NCBI GenBank assembly: GCA_008711295.1
Contig: VUYV01000100.1
Span: 431,106-495,105, forward strand
Direction: 5' to 3'
DNA: 64,000 nucleotides
DNA from: Anarhynchus alexandrinus
Taxonomy: Eukaryota; Chordata; Aves; Charadriiformes; Charadriidae
In this document: positions 14,130-27,055 of the stretch, piece after piece
Numbering within the stretch: the stretch's first letter is position 1
Layout: every line of letters begins with the position of its first letter
Position numbers and translations under genes: made by a program
Notes under the pieces: generated by a model
What the model was told of the DNA's origin: nothing
Seen by the model: only the letters and a program-made list of their open reading frames with translations
Databases searched by the model: none

Positions 14130-14890
14130 GTGAAATACATGCAAAATTCAGCGGGCATTATAAAATATTGAACAAATCTACATGACAGAGGCAGGCATAT
14201 AGAATTTCCCTCTAGTTCTGAATTCCTTAGTTTTTTCTCTATGCTTTTGGCTCATCTTGTTTCAGGGTAACACAATGGTATTTACTTATTTTAATACATT
14301 ATTTACATTTTCAGATCTTACTTTGGAGGAATTGCTGTTGATGCCTGGATTTAATTAACATAGGACTTAGTAACAGCTTAATAAAAATTAAATTACAAGC
14401 CATTCATTATTCCTTGGGAAATATTGAGATTTATTAGCAATGTCTCCAAAATTAATTAGTTTAAAACTGGTACTTTTCAGAATTAAACTGGGAAACTTTT
14501 GTTTGTTTAGTCTTAGGGAGTAATTATGTTCAGTAGCTTTTTTACTTGAATTCAACTGTCTTGATTCAGAGCCATATTTCCATTATATGCCATTATACAT
14601 TTATTGATAAGAATACCCTAAAAGAAATCCTCTATTCTTTTCTGGAATCCAATGAATGCCTGTGAAAGATGAATTATGTTTCCGGAATGTTTGCAAACAA
14701 GAAGGTAAATGGGAGCTACTTAAATTGATTTTTATAATCAAATTTCAGTAAAAATATGGAATGCTGATAATTCATTCTGTGCCATAGAGAAATTAATTCC
14801 TGCTGTAACAGTAGGAATTACAACAGTCTTGTTTTGTTGGGAATATCTGAAAGGATTAATTTGTTCTTATGTAAATATTGTAAAACTTTC
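14130..14890. promoter_or_regulatory. AT/TAAT-rich block resembling a conserved noncoding enhancer
   Basis: About 760 bases free of simple repeats and mobile-element traces, dense in homeodomain-type TAAT/ATTA cores (for example 'gatttaattaacatagg', 'ccaaaattaattagttt', 'gaaattaattcctgc'). There is also an octamer-like ATGCAAAA near 14150. Clusters of such sites in unique AT-rich DNA are typical of developmental enhancers in vertebrate gene deserts. Conservation cannot be seen from one sequence, so the call is inference from texture. Confidence 0.25.
14794..14820. repeat. 27-bp near-perfect palindrome
   Basis: Arms TAATTCCTGCTGT (14794-14806) and ACAGTAGGAATTA (14808-14820) surround a single central A. 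They are complementary at 12 of 13 positions, and the mismatch would be a G:T-type pair. It lies in the TAAT-rich block and could be a dimeric protein-binding site. Confidence 0.85.
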
Positions 14891-17800
14891 GAGCTGAAGG
14901 TCCTTACCTAGATTTGCTGCTGCGTGAGTGCTACCTGGTTACACCTTTTCGGAGCCCTTCCTTGGTTTTGACTGTGTCCAGAGCCACTGCTGTCTTAGTA
15001 ATATCAAAAGTTGACACAAGTCTTTAGCGTATATTTGCAAAACTCTCCTCAAACGTTTTTCTTCCTTCTCCCATCCATGGCTTCCTTTTAGTTTTTAAAA
15101 CTAGAGATGTTGAATTAGTGCCATACAATTCTTTTATCTTCCTCCCTATCATCCCTTTTGCCTACTTTTTGCTAGTGGAAGCAAACAACTGAATGGTTTC
15201 CTTTTTGTTTATTCTTTTTCTCTTTCTCAGTGGCATTTCCAGACTTCAACCTCCGAAAAGCTGTACTGTCAAAAAGGAGTGTAGAAAAGTGATAAGAAAG
15301 CAACGAAAGAAAGTCTGAATGGTACTTAATCTGTTGCATTCAATTGCAAACAGGAGTGCAAGAAAAATGTGGAAAGGGGAAGAAGGATAAAAATAATGAA
15401 ATTCTGTTGAAGCACATTTTATTAGTTTTTGGTGGCAAGCTGGGCAGGAAATGTTATCAAAAGATATGAGGATAGGAGAACGATTAGGGAATTTTTAACA
15501 TAAATACTTGTCTCTTCCCGCTTCCCCTTATAATTTGGGACTCCATATTATGTTTTAGCCTTTTCAGAGGTTCAACGAAAGGTAGGACAGAGCCCCTAAG
15601 GCCTTGTTTCTACTCTTCCTTAATATATAGGAACTGCTGGTCTGCTTGGAAAAGCTAGCTCTTCTGTTAAACTGGCAAATCTCATGGAGAGGGGAGATCA
15701 TATATGAAGTTTTAACCTGTGGGGAGCAACAGGTGGTTATAGAGAGAACTTCTGTGTTTACTTTGAGGTCCTGTTTTTATTTAGCTTATCACAGAGTCCG
15801 GCTCTGTTGTTGCCCGGGGTAATGGGCTCTGACAGCAGTTTGCCATTAGAAGTAACCACTTACCCATATCCACTGCCAGAGATAGCAAGGATATGAATAG
15901 CAATGCCGGCAGGTTTCTGGGCACTCTGTCTTCCTGACATTCATTAAATACAGCATATTTTCTCACAACTGGTCAATTACTGCTGTTAACAAATGGTTTA
16001 TTAGCACATTAAACCTGCATTAACAGAGAGTCTTGTCTGTTAACTGCTGGAGATAAGCAATTTCTCAAGCTTTATAGATTTCAGTAATCACTTTATGTAA
16101 TGACATGTACCATTTTCTGTATTGAAAAAATGGGGAGAGTTTTCAGAGACCTGATTGTGAGAAGAATCTGGCAGTACTTGCAGCAGGCAAGTTTATTCAA
16201 AGTTGTGTGTTGCTCACAAGGCCTTCTGGAGTATTGTGACCACCTGAAAATGTTGGAGAAAAATCTGTTGTTACTGGGCCAATGAAAAAGGTTGATCTGA
16301 GAGCTCTAGGAACTGATGTCTGTTTCCTGAACGTTATAAGATACTCAGGTGTTCTCAAGATCTATGAGGAGAAGTTTTATCTCAGTCTAGATGGGATTTG
16401 GAGTGTAGGAGGCTATATTTGATATTGTACTTAATACTTAATAATAATATTTGGTATTTGAAAATTGCTCAGGGTTCCTGAGCAGCTGCCAAGGTACAGT
16501 GCTCACTGAAGAGAATCAAGGTACTAAAACAGGGAGACAGGCAAACAACCACTTGGCCAAATACCACCCAGTATTCCAGAACCATATATTGCTGATATGT
16601 CTAATCAAACTGCATCTTCTTCATTTTCCCTGTTAATAGCCCTATTAATTCTGAAGTGGATGACAAAGAGAGTGTCTGTGAAGATAGGGCCTGGTGTTTG
16701 CTTCGTGGTGTAGAGAACAAGAAGAACAAGCAAAAAGAATTCAAAGCTCCCCTGAATACTGAATTGATGGACAAGGTGTGGCAAAAAGAATCCCTGCCCA
16801 AAAAAACATACTCACTTTAAACACTGCTGTCACTGGTGTGCATTTGGGGAGAGCCTCATGCCAGACGCATGGAACTATATGGGCTAATGCCCATATGCAA
16901 GAATAGAGAGAAGTTCTTGTAGAAGAGGAGTGAACAATGAAGTCCGTTTTCCATTGCCCTATCCCATCATGTAACCCCAAATATGCTTAGTAGGAAAAGT
17001 CAAGCTCAACACTCCATGATGCAATGGGAACAGGGACTGTGAGTGTGCCACAGGGTGTGAAAATTAATACTCAAAGCCAGCTAAAGCCTCATGGTTGCTC
17101 TTGCAGAGGTGGTGAGCGATGTGTATGTAACCTCTTTCTCAGCACTCCAGAAAGAAAATTCAAATTCATTGCCATCTAGTTGGTGAAGTAACAGTAATAT
17201 AGTAGGAGGAGATGATCTGTAGGGTTCATTTTAATAATATTTCCCTTTTCTTCAAAGGATTTTTGAGTATGTTGAAGAGTCAAGGTGTTATGCAGATAGT
17301 TTAGAAAGTAGCATTCTCATGAATATAAAACCATTGCATAGATGGAGATGCTCAACAGTCATTGTGAGGCCAAGGGCAGTAGTCTGTGATGTCCTCCATC
17401 AGAGTGCACTGTGCAGTTTGGATTGCTTGAGTGCTGTGGCCAGGTTTTGGTCTGCTGGTTGCACTGGAGAAGGGAAGGACTCCTCATATTCTACCTCAAC
17501 TTTGCACGTTTATGTACTCCTAGCAGAGAACAGATGGTAGGCTGGGAATTTTAAGAGTGGCCAAATTACTTCAGATAACAAGCTCAAGGTTTTGGCCTCC
17601 TTAATGATTCGTATACCTTTAAAACCACTGGAGGTATCCCTATGCTATAGGTTTCCATAGGTAACAGTATTTTCATTAATATTTGCTGATTAGAGTATTT
17701 TGCATCTGCCTCTTCGTGTTGCTCTGGATGGTACTTAGCAACTGTTCCTCCCTGGTCTAGACCACTTGCCTTGTTAAATTTAATCTCAATGAAAAAAAAA

Positions 17801-18440
17801 AACGCTACCTCATTAACACTAAGCCTGACCTTCCTGCTAATTACCATCCTTAGCAAAGGGTTAAGCGTCATGCTATTTCACTTTTATAGCTGGCTATAGT
17901 TTTTCTTGTTGGACTCATTAGCACTGACTGCCTTTGAAAATGCCTTTCAATTAATATAATTTTCACATATTTCTTCACTCTCCAATTATGTTGGAAAGGA
18001 TCCTGATCAGGATAAACTGGCGTGTGATGGGAATTGTGGAATCAGGAACCACCAAATAGCACAGCTTATTTCCCAGTAAAAAGTATTTGTATTAACTTTC
18101 AGTCTAATTTAATTAATTGTTCAACTAGGTAAGAATTTTACAGAGTTTAATGATGTTATTAAGTGGTGTTTCTGCTGTATGTAGTAGGTGTGGAATATGA
18201 AAACACATGGGGCTATTTCAAGTCTTAAGTCACAGCTACAACTGATGCTGGATGAAATTGCTTAGAAGGTGAGATGACAATGGAAAATAATTTAACTTTT
18301 GACAGAATTTTCAGGGACTTCAGGACTTTGATTTTGCACATTTCTAGACCTGGAATATTCTGCCACCTATGCACAATTCTAAGCGCCCTCAATACAGTGA
18401 AGTTGTGGCTGATATTCTGTCGGAAGGAATTTCATCTAAT

Positions 18441-18463
18441 GTAGCTGTTGTAGCTGTTGTAGC
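18441..18463. repeat. Minisatellite-like 9-bp repeat
   Basis: The unit GTAGCTGTT is repeated about 2.6 times without error. Confidence 0.8.
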
Positions 18464-19974
18464 AGAAATGGAGACTTCTCCTGTCTTGCTTCCTCTTCTC
18501 CAGTCAGATCCCTCTAAGAGTCCTTAGGCATCTCGCCTGTTATTCTGCATATAACTTGATCAGTAGAGCTGTTGAATTTGCATCCACTCCTAATGCATAG
18601 GATCTGTTAAAACTGTTAGCTGTGCTACTGTTTTTGTGTACCAGCACAGATGCCATCTTGTAAAGAGTTCAAGGATGACCCAACAGGGATACGATTTATA
18701 TTTAAAATAGATAGATAGCTCTTTATTGGATGATTCCCTAATGGGATGAGAAATAACCTCCTTTCAGTAGCTGTTGAGTCCTAAGTTATATGGACTCATC
18801 AGAGGGGTTTAATTAAGAATCATCAAATTGAACACAGTAGAAGGAAATGTGGGTACTTGTGCACCGTGATGGCCTGAAACCCTCTCTGAATATGGTTCTT
18901 CCAAAGGTACTCTGCATTACTCTCCAAGCTTACCTTACAGGGATATTTATACATCCCAGTTTTTCTCCTTGCTAACAGACAGAGAAGGCTGATTTATGTT
19001 GAAAAAGCATTCCCTGAGAGATGACAATAGAGGGTGAATACCCTTTTTAACAGCATCGTGAAGCAGTCAGAGGCATCCCACAGCCTGTCTGTGCAGCAGC
19101 TTGACTGTGATGGGGTGGAGGAAATTGGGAAACAGCATTATGTCAGTGGGTGACACTTCTAAGAAAAGATAATGAAAGAGGTGCCTAGATCCTGAAATTC
19201 AGGGCTGATGTGCCAAACTCAAAATATGAATCTTGATTTACTGTAGCAAATGAAAATTCTTAGTATCATGAGTCCTCACGGAAATTCATTACATAAAAAA
19301 ATACACTTTATTTTTTATCCTCCAGAAAGCCTTAGGGATTTGAGGCCTCTAGAAATTGAAGCTTTAAGAAAAGCATCAAATAGCAATAGATGCATCAGAC
19401 AGTAATAAGATAGTAAAAGTACAAGGTACAGAACAACTTTTCTTCCAACTGTATTACCAGCGAGTTTTATTAGAAAACATGATTTTAAACATATTTTGAT
19501 TCTTTGGAAGGGAATACTTCCTTTTCTGGGCTCTCTGGCACAATTGTGCCTTTCAGGATTCGAGTTTCTAGCAAGACAATGATGTTCTTGAAATCATTAC
19601 AGGGAATCTCTTACCTCATGGAAAAAAAAAAGTGAACACAAAGTGTGTATTTATATTACAATTTAGAAATAAGTAAGTTTTTCTCTTTCTACTTTGTGGA
19701 ATTTTTAACTCTAAAACAGAGCAGGGAATCCTTTCCGACGTCACGTCCTCATCAGAGAAAATCTTGACACATAGTGATCTTTGATCACTTCTGAATGAGA
19801 CTCAGTATAACTTAATGTACATATCCTCTAAATTTGATCTGCTATTATAAATGAGATCAGCACATTGAATGGGGAGGAAATGAAGAGGTGAAGCTGTCAG
19901 CTTATCTGGCCAGGGCATCAGGGATCAGGGACTGGGGCACAGCTTCTAGAAAAATTACTTGGACATCATCTCAC

Positions 19975-20055
19975 CTCTCTGAGTTAATACATAATCCAGT
20001 GGAAAAGCAGCATACACACACATCAGTGTCATATCAGATCTACAGATGGCAGCTG
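19975..20055 (-). other. Candidate small exon, minus strand
   Basis: On the minus strand 'gatgagtttctctcag' is followed by 81 bases and the donor AGAGAG|GTGAGATG. One frame is open across the segment (AICRSDMTLMCVYAAFPLDY, then VLTQR). The other two frames stop. Not recognised, and isolated from other minus-strand candidates. Confidence 0.13.
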
Positions 20056-21076
20056 CTGAGAGAAACTCATCCCGACTGAGGAAACTCTTGGAGGCACTTG
20101 TGATACTGCCTAGGCTATCATGCTTTCTGCATTTAATCATTTTCTTTTTGTCTTGAGGTTTGCAGTCTCCATTTCGTCCATGCAGATTACATCATCTCCT
20201 GAACACACTGGATTCCTGTAGACCTCAATGCTAAGGTGAATGTGCTTAATACCACTTGCTGAAGAAAGAAAGACCTCCCACGCTGTTGGCTGAGGTTACT
20301 TATCCCATGTCCACTTGGTTCAAAGGAGATACAGGACAGAGCTCTGCAGGTTCCATTCTCTCAGTACGAAGGAGCCTTATTTCCAAGGAGATTTCTTACA
20401 GAGCTGCTTGGAGAGCTACAGTATTTCCCCCGCCACAGAGCAGCTTTAACAGAAAAGGATCTGTAGCAATTCAGATGTAGTGGTTTTCTTTCACAAGGAG
20501 TAATGAGCAAGAATTCAGTGCAACTCTTTATAATGGCCATCAGAGGGACTTCTCTGACCGTTATGGCAGTTTAGGGTGTAAGTCAGTCCGGTTAATGTGC
20601 CAGAAAACAGATAATAAAGATTTCAAGTGCGCTGTCACCAAATCATTGGAGTTAGCAGCTGATCATCTGTCTCAATTTCACTGTATTGTCAGTGGCGCGT
20701 AGTGTTAAGTCTTTTAGCGGGAGGGACCTGAGCTGCTCAGCTGCACACCATAGACCCTCTGCGGCAGCAGTACCCTTTCAGTTGTAAGTCAGAGCCTGCT
20801 CCTTGAGAGGGCAGGAATTCATGTTCTGCCAAACATTCAAATTTCATGTTTCTGTGCTGTTTGATAGAGACATCTGTCCTGTTGTAGTAAAATTGACATT
20901 AACTAGGAAAATGAAATGTAAAATGGAATTGAAGCAACAAGGAAACCTGCTGCTGCTCAAGACCTACTGCCCTGACCCTATTTAATTATTTACCTAATAT
21001 TAAAATAGAGAAATAGAAACTAGACATGATTTATCTACGATTCAATTAAGGAACTAACCACCAGACAATGTAGCAT

Positions 21077-21532
21077 TGTTGATAAGCACCATATTCCTGT
21101 CAAAAGAGTGATGAACTGTAGGCCTGAGCAGCAAACCGAGAAAACCACTTGGAACTGCCAAGATCAGAGGAGAAGTAGGTAAAAGATAATTCCAGCAGGG
21201 GGAGATCTCAACCACCAACTCATTGACCACCTACCCAAATGATACCACCTACTCAAAAGAGAACAACGGAAGAAGGCAGTCTGCCAATCACTAAAGAGAA
21301 TAACAATGAATATGTATTAATTGTTTGAATATGTAATAATCAATGTATAAAAGTGAAGATTTTTGAAACTAAGGTGTGCTCCCATTTTGGGACAAGCACC
21401 CCATTTCTGCGCATTAATGGAATATACGTGGAAGTACCTCTGCTCTGTGTGTTATTGGCTTGCGTACTGGGTAAAGAACCCAGATTTGGGACAACAGTCT
21501 GCATTCTGGTGGCTCTGATGAAGAACACAGCA
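21077..21532 (+). mobile_element. Probable solo LTR of an endogenous retrovirus (element 1)
   Basis: This 456-bp segment begins with TG ('tgttgataagcacc') and ends with CA ('gaagaacacagca'). It has retroviral LTR order on the plus strand: a TATAAAAG promoter box at 21346-21353, a degraded poly(A) signal (AATATA) at 21422-21427, and about 105 bp of U5-like sequence. The phrase 'gaaactaaggtgtgctccc' followed by 'gggacaagcacccc' and 'tctgcgcattaatgg' looks like the R/U5 part of LTRs I associate with avian class III (ERVL-like) elements; that placement is from memory. No internal retroviral genes flank it, so it would be a solo LTR left by recombination. An exact 10-bp direct repeat (aatgtagcat) sits immediately outside both ends. 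Retroviral integrases usually leave 4-6 bp, so the repeat supports insertion but its length is odd. A non-autonomous element of another class remains possible. Confidence 0.62.
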
Positions 21533-22312
21533 AATGTAGCATTAATTCCAGTTTAGTCCTTTCTCTACTTACACTCAAGAATATCTTTTAGTAAGGGAAA
21601 CACTACATCTCTAGCATATGTGCAACTATCATTTTCTTTATAAACTGATTTCTCTACAAAAGCTAGTTATTAACCCTTTATATTCTTATGTATTTTATAT
21701 ATTTTAATATATATTTAAATTACATTTAAGGGGGCACGGATGAAAGATTGTTTGTATGATGGGAGGATCCCATAACAGGACTGAGATGAGCAGTCACTGC
21801 GTCAGGCCCAGGCAAGATGTGAGAGAGCACCTACCTAGTTGATGGGATGTAAACTGGCAAGCTGTGGAGAGGTTAGTGTGGAGCAATGAGGCAGTAGTGT
21901 GGCACACCCAAACAAGGGCATAGAGCTGGTGCTTGAGTCTTGGAAGTCCCATCACAATGTTTGTCATACGTTAGCTCCATCGTAAACCTAGGCAATTTTT
22001 CTGGTACTCCTACCAATTTCTGATTGTTCCAGAACCTCTCTGCTTTAAAGGTTAGAATGTCTGTATTTGTTGCTGGCTTGTACCTATTTTTGTTAGGTTT
22101 CTTTTTTTTTTTTTAGCTTAAATAATTAATTTTCCTCCTCTCTATCTTGACAGAGAGCAGTCATACCCTCCATCAGCTCACATTTTGCTTGGACAAACAG
22201 TTGCCATTTCTTAAAATAACTGCTCATTTCCCTTCAGAAACAGTCTTTGTTCCAATTTAAATTATTTTTTCTTAAACAGGAATGAGTAGAATCACATTAT
22301 TCTGCTATTGCC

Positions 22313-22333
22313 TTGTACAATGCGATTGTACAA
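22313..22333. repeat. Inverted repeat, 9-bp arms and 3-base loop
   Basis: TTGTACAAT and ATTGTACAA surround GCG. Each arm is itself nearly palindromic around TGTACA. No function is assigned. Confidence 0.85.
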
Positions 22334-22601
22334 TACCATTCTGTTTCACTGGAAATACTTCACCTTGTACATATCCTGGAATTGAGTTTGTCATGCTCAG
22401 AGTCACATTCCTTGGTATTTACAGTGATGAGCTAGTACTCCCACACTGTTGTGCTTTTTTTTGGTTTGTTTTCAAGTGATAATTCCCCATTCAATAGTAC
22501 AATTGTAGTTCTGGTACAGAGCCTAGGAGCACAGCTCTGTGCTATGAAATACTGTTTTTTCAATGCTTTTGGCACTTATCAGCAGCAAGGTCTTCCTATT
22601 T

Positions 22602-22617
22602 AAAAAAAAAAAAAAAA
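22602..22617. repeat. Poly(A) run, A16
   Basis: A homopolymer with no recognised element upstream. Confidence 0.8.
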
Positions 22618-25600
22618 GCTTTCATTTATGCTGACAATGCTTCTCCATTTTTTGTCACCAGAAAATACCATTGGCATCTTCTCCTTATATCCTGTTAATT
22701 AATTAAAATATTGCATTAAACTCTCATAGAACTGTAATCACCAGTAATTCTCTCCTCATGCTAGCTAGCTCTTTACTCATCTTACTGTTCAGAACTACAT
22801 CATATGTTCTTCATGCTAAATAATATTTTTTCATCTAAGACCATTTTGATTGCTTTCTTTGAGTCTGATGGATTAGATTTTCCCTAATTTCTGTGGAAAA
22901 TCAGTTCGCCTAACGAATAAGACCACATTATGCTTTATGGTGTTTTATATTTACCGGTATTAATTCCTTCAGATTTTTTCTGATTGAGATCAGGCCTTGT
23001 AGTTGCCATTACCACTTTTCCTCTATTAAATAAAGCCACCACGTTTCTGATGCCTGACTTGCATGTTTCTGTCTCTGATTTGACATGAACTGAATTCATT
23101 TATCCACATCACTTTCTGTTGCTTTAGTGCCATCTCCATCTTTTCTGAACAGCCCATCCTATTCGGTGCGATGTCCAGTCATGCTTACTGTGCTTTTCTG
23201 TCTTCCTTAATGTTTTACAGTCGTCTGTTTTCATGTCCTATATCAGGACTTGCAGTTCTTCCTTCCAGTTGTTGCCTTTGTTCTCTGCGATAAATACAAC
23301 AGCTGTTTCTCTCTGACTTGGTTCTGCATTTCGTAATGTTATACACTGATCGTATCACCTGCCCGGCTACTGCTCCCATCTGGCATCCTTCTGGCCCTTG
23401 CTCATCTCTGTGCAAAAATCCATTGAGCTAATTAAGGACCTAGACCTTCAACTGATCCTCTGCAAATCCTTTCTTCTCTGCATGGTCAGTTAAAATGAAT
23501 ACACTATTCAGAGAATCTTTCACCCTTTATGTTCAAAAGTTTCTGAAGCAGATCGGGTTTTCTGATTCCTTCGTGGCTCATTTCTGTGAGTAATTCCTGT
23601 TCTGAAGCTTATTCCCAGTCACAGGAATTAATGTAAAAGTCCAAATAGTATATCTGGATTATTTTTCTTTTGGACTTTTTTTTCCTACTTCTAATAATGA
23701 AGATGAGAGATCAATACTGAGAACCAACTATAATCTGCTCTTGGCTTATGCTCTAGACCCTCAAAAACTTCTGGTAAGTAACGTATGGGGGGTGGTGGGG
23801 GGGAACTACTATCTTTGAAGTAACATATGGCAATCTTTGGCCAAACAAATCTACGCAAATACTACCAATCCCTGTCTACTCCAGAAATGCAGGATTTCTG
23901 TCAAAACACACTGTGTTTGGCTCAGGAAACACAGGATGCTGCTCAGGAAGGTAAAGTTGATAATAATGGAAAGGGTTGTTGTAGAGAGCGAAGGGAGTAT
24001 GTGTACATAGCAAGAATGTTGCAAATACGCAGAAGAGACAAACGGTACTGGCTCGTTCATTTTTTATGCTTGACATAACCCTACATTCCTTTGCAGAAAG
24101 CCCTTGGGCTCTGCAAGCAATGAAGCAAGTTCTGCCCTTAATTGTTTCTCTCCATTCATTTCAATGAGAGTGCAGTGATGGAATTAAGTCTTAAAACCAC
24201 TTCATTTGGATCTGGAATTGTAAGGACCAGAATTGCAATGATTTGAACTGTGATACCTTTTTAAAAAATAAGAAGGTTGACAATACAATATAGTGACTAA
24301 AATTTTAAGGAAAATTTGTCAGGAAAAAGGACCCTCCTCTCTCAATGACTAAGTAACCATACTTGTTTCCATGGGAACTGTAGATCAGCCCCATGGTGTA
24401 GGGATGCTGCTGCGTGTTATTCGCTACCATGATTCAGAACAGAAAAAAAAAAAGGTGGTGGAGAAATCTCCCTCACTCTTAGCAACCCTTATTCATTGGA
24501 AAAACTTGTGCTTGAGTGTTGGTAACCCTTTAAAACCTAAGTTGTATGTCCAATTTCCTTCAAACTTTCTTTCCACCCCAATCTGCGTTAGTCCCCAAAA
24601 TCACCATCCTTAATCACCTGAGTTTCCCACAGTTCTTTTCAGTTGGAGTGTTTGGGTCAGAATGAGGGCAGATTTTTAAGCTGCGTGTAAGACTCATGTC
24701 TATGATATTACAAGGATTTGGTTAACAGGTTGCACTCATGTTGTAGCTTATTCTCCTTCTGAGAGGGGAAAAATGGGTTCAGGCGGAATGTTCCTAGACT
24801 GTTTTATTCACAAATGTTTACAGTCTTGGACAGAGATTTAAATTACTAAAGTGGCAACATACTGAAGCAGCAGCAAAATGTAACGTTCCCTAGTGCCCAG
24901 AAAGCAGCTGTGCTTAAAAGCTGTCAGCCAGCAAATCCTTTTGCTTTCTGCAAAACTTTGTATTTCCATCAGTTTACTCTGCCCTGGACCACTCAAATTA
25001 AGGTCTCTCTGTCGTTCTGTTGCAATCTCAATTTTGCATCCTCAGGTGAAAGCCAGCATTGATGTGGATGTGTTCAGATAAAGAGAGATTGCACCTTCAT
25101 TTGTAACATGTGACATACATGTCTTTTGCTTTTGTAGAAATGCTTTGCAATAACATTTGAGATATGATACCAAGCACCCTGAAAAAGTTATTTGGCTCCA
25201 ATTAATTATTTTGTGTTCCTCCTGATTCAGTTTCAATCTTTAAATTCTGATAAAGCTGTTAGTTGCATTGCTTTACCACTTCTAGCACAAGACGGCGTTC
25301 CAGGTCATGAGTTGGACCCATGAGCACACGAGGATTGCCCAGCATTTCATTTCTGATCAGATAAACCCTGAAGGGTTCAAATGTGTATCCAAGTGTGTCC
25401 AAAAATCTTTGGAGGAGAAATCTCATTAGAACAGACTTTCCTTTGAGCTTTTTGTCATCCCTGGCTGGCTTTGCAACAGAACAGAAATATCCTCATTCAT
25501 GGCTTTGTTTTCAAGTATGTTTTTTTTTTCCCAATATTTCCACTTGTAGCTCTGAGTGAAACTGGGTAGCAGAATAATGCAAAATTTCATGAGAAAAGAA

Positions 25601-26479
25601 CCTAATTTTCTGGAGACAATCAAACCGTAGAGCTAGTCCAAACACTGTTCAAACTGTAATGCTTGTGCTTAATCATTACCTGACTCAACCCATCCTCTTT
25701 CTTGTCCTGTTGTCATGGTGTTTGTAAGTGATGATTAGCCAGTGGAGAACTTGTTTTAATGACAAAAATAGCAATGTCCAGTTTCTAAATTAATTCACTA
25801 GATGTATTTGTAATCAAAAAGATTTGATATTGTTCTGCTTTTGTTATTTAGCTATTTTAGTTTAATTGATTAACTGTAAATTAAGTCAGGTGGTGCTTTT
25901 CAGTTCCTTCAGCACATTGAATAGTCTGAATGTTCACATGAGTAAACGTAAAGTTCCCTCTCCAAATATCAGCAGCAATGAAATTCACTTTGCACAGGAA
26001 ATGTAGTTACAGGAATATTTGTGGAAGTAAAACACAAAATTAAATGAGAAAAAGCACAGCAATAGCATTACAGGATTAATTCTGTATTTCTCACAAGTTA
26101 ACAAGTTGTTCTTGCTTACACATCCGTCCTATTTTTATTTCACAATAAAGGTAAAGACTTCAAATGAACATGTTGCTAAAAGTAAATGAAAAAGACCACT
26201 GCTATTCCTTTTTATGCTATTTTCAACTTGCTCTGTTGAACCCTTTGTTTATTCATCAGAATAATTACACTTATCCACATTTCTCCTGAACTTCCATCGG
26301 AAACTTGCTGTCTAAAACTTTTTGACAAAATCTGAAAAGCTTATTTAAACTTCTGTCAATTTACGTACTCATTTCCCTTTTTTTTTTTAACCTCACCAGA
26401 AAAATACATTTGTCATTACATTTATGTATGAATATAACTTGCTTACTTGTTACAATTTTAAGACAAAAATCTTGGGATA

Positions 26480-27055
26480 TCAGAAGGAATTCTTGAACCG
26501 GTTAACAATCTTAAAAGGTGAATCAACGTTTTTAGATGCAGTTCACAAGTCACGACACTTAGGCAATTCCTTTTAACTTCACAGTATTCTCTGAAGCTCT
26601 AGGAAAATGTAGACAAAACCGGACTTTAGCTCAGAGTTTTGCAAGTTTGCTGGAAATGGTTTGAGAAGAGAGCTTGGTCATCCGTGGCTCCAAGCTGGAG
26701 ATTACCTCCTCGAAATCTCGTGTCCAACGGCATTTGTTCTGCACAGCAAAGAGAGCGACAAAGCTGAGGCCCAAAGTGCTGCTACATAAATGATTCCTAA
26801 TGAAAGCTCCGGCAAAACGGACCCATCTCTGCCATCAGCCTTCTCATTTAGGAGCTGACATAATTCATCCTCCTTCTCATCTGCTGCCCCTCATTATCCA
26901 GGTGGCCTGATGTGCCACATTACACCCTCAGTAGATGTATTCCTTTTCAAAGGCGCGCTCCCCAGATCAGAGCTGTTTCTTTTGATTTGCTTTCTGACTC
27001 GCTGACATTTGCAGAGATGCGCCAGTGCATCTGAGCCCAAAAACAAGAAGGTAGA
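26480..27055. promoter_or_regulatory. Mixed-composition block resembling a conserved noncoding element
   Basis: This block is less AT-rich than its flanks and lacks repeats. It carries several factor-type sites close together: an E-box CAGGTGG near 26900, TCF/LEF-like TTCAAAGG near 26947 and CTTTTGATTTG near 26985, and the paired arms GATGC...GCATC near 27015. It has no sustained reading frame, so an exon is unlikely. Enhancer function is inferred, not shown. Confidence 0.25.

Larger units (their letters stand above)
12871..21066. other. Unique AT-rich noncoding sequence
   Basis: Holds the TAAT-rich block at 14.1-14.9 kb, a 9-bp repeat at 18.44 kb and the weak minus-strand exon candidate at 19.98 kb. 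The stretch around 17.7-18.2 kb is also AT-rich with ATTA cores. No gene or mobile element is recognised elsewhere. Confidence 0.65.

Noticed and set aside
16100..16285. Possible ancient CR1 relic (phrase LLEYC)
   Set aside because: Only a few residues resemble the CR1 ORF2 phrase LEYCVQFW, and the rest does not follow the family.
23700..23778. 24-codon open stretch before the donor-like CTG|GTAAGTA
   Set aside because: The T-rich tract ends in a weak acceptor with the branch-like CTAAT only a few bases away. An open stretch this short is common by chance.
23787..23803. G6-T-GG-T-G7 tract as a G-quadruplex
   Set aside because: The middle tract has only two Gs, so it does not meet the four-tract G3 rule cleanly.
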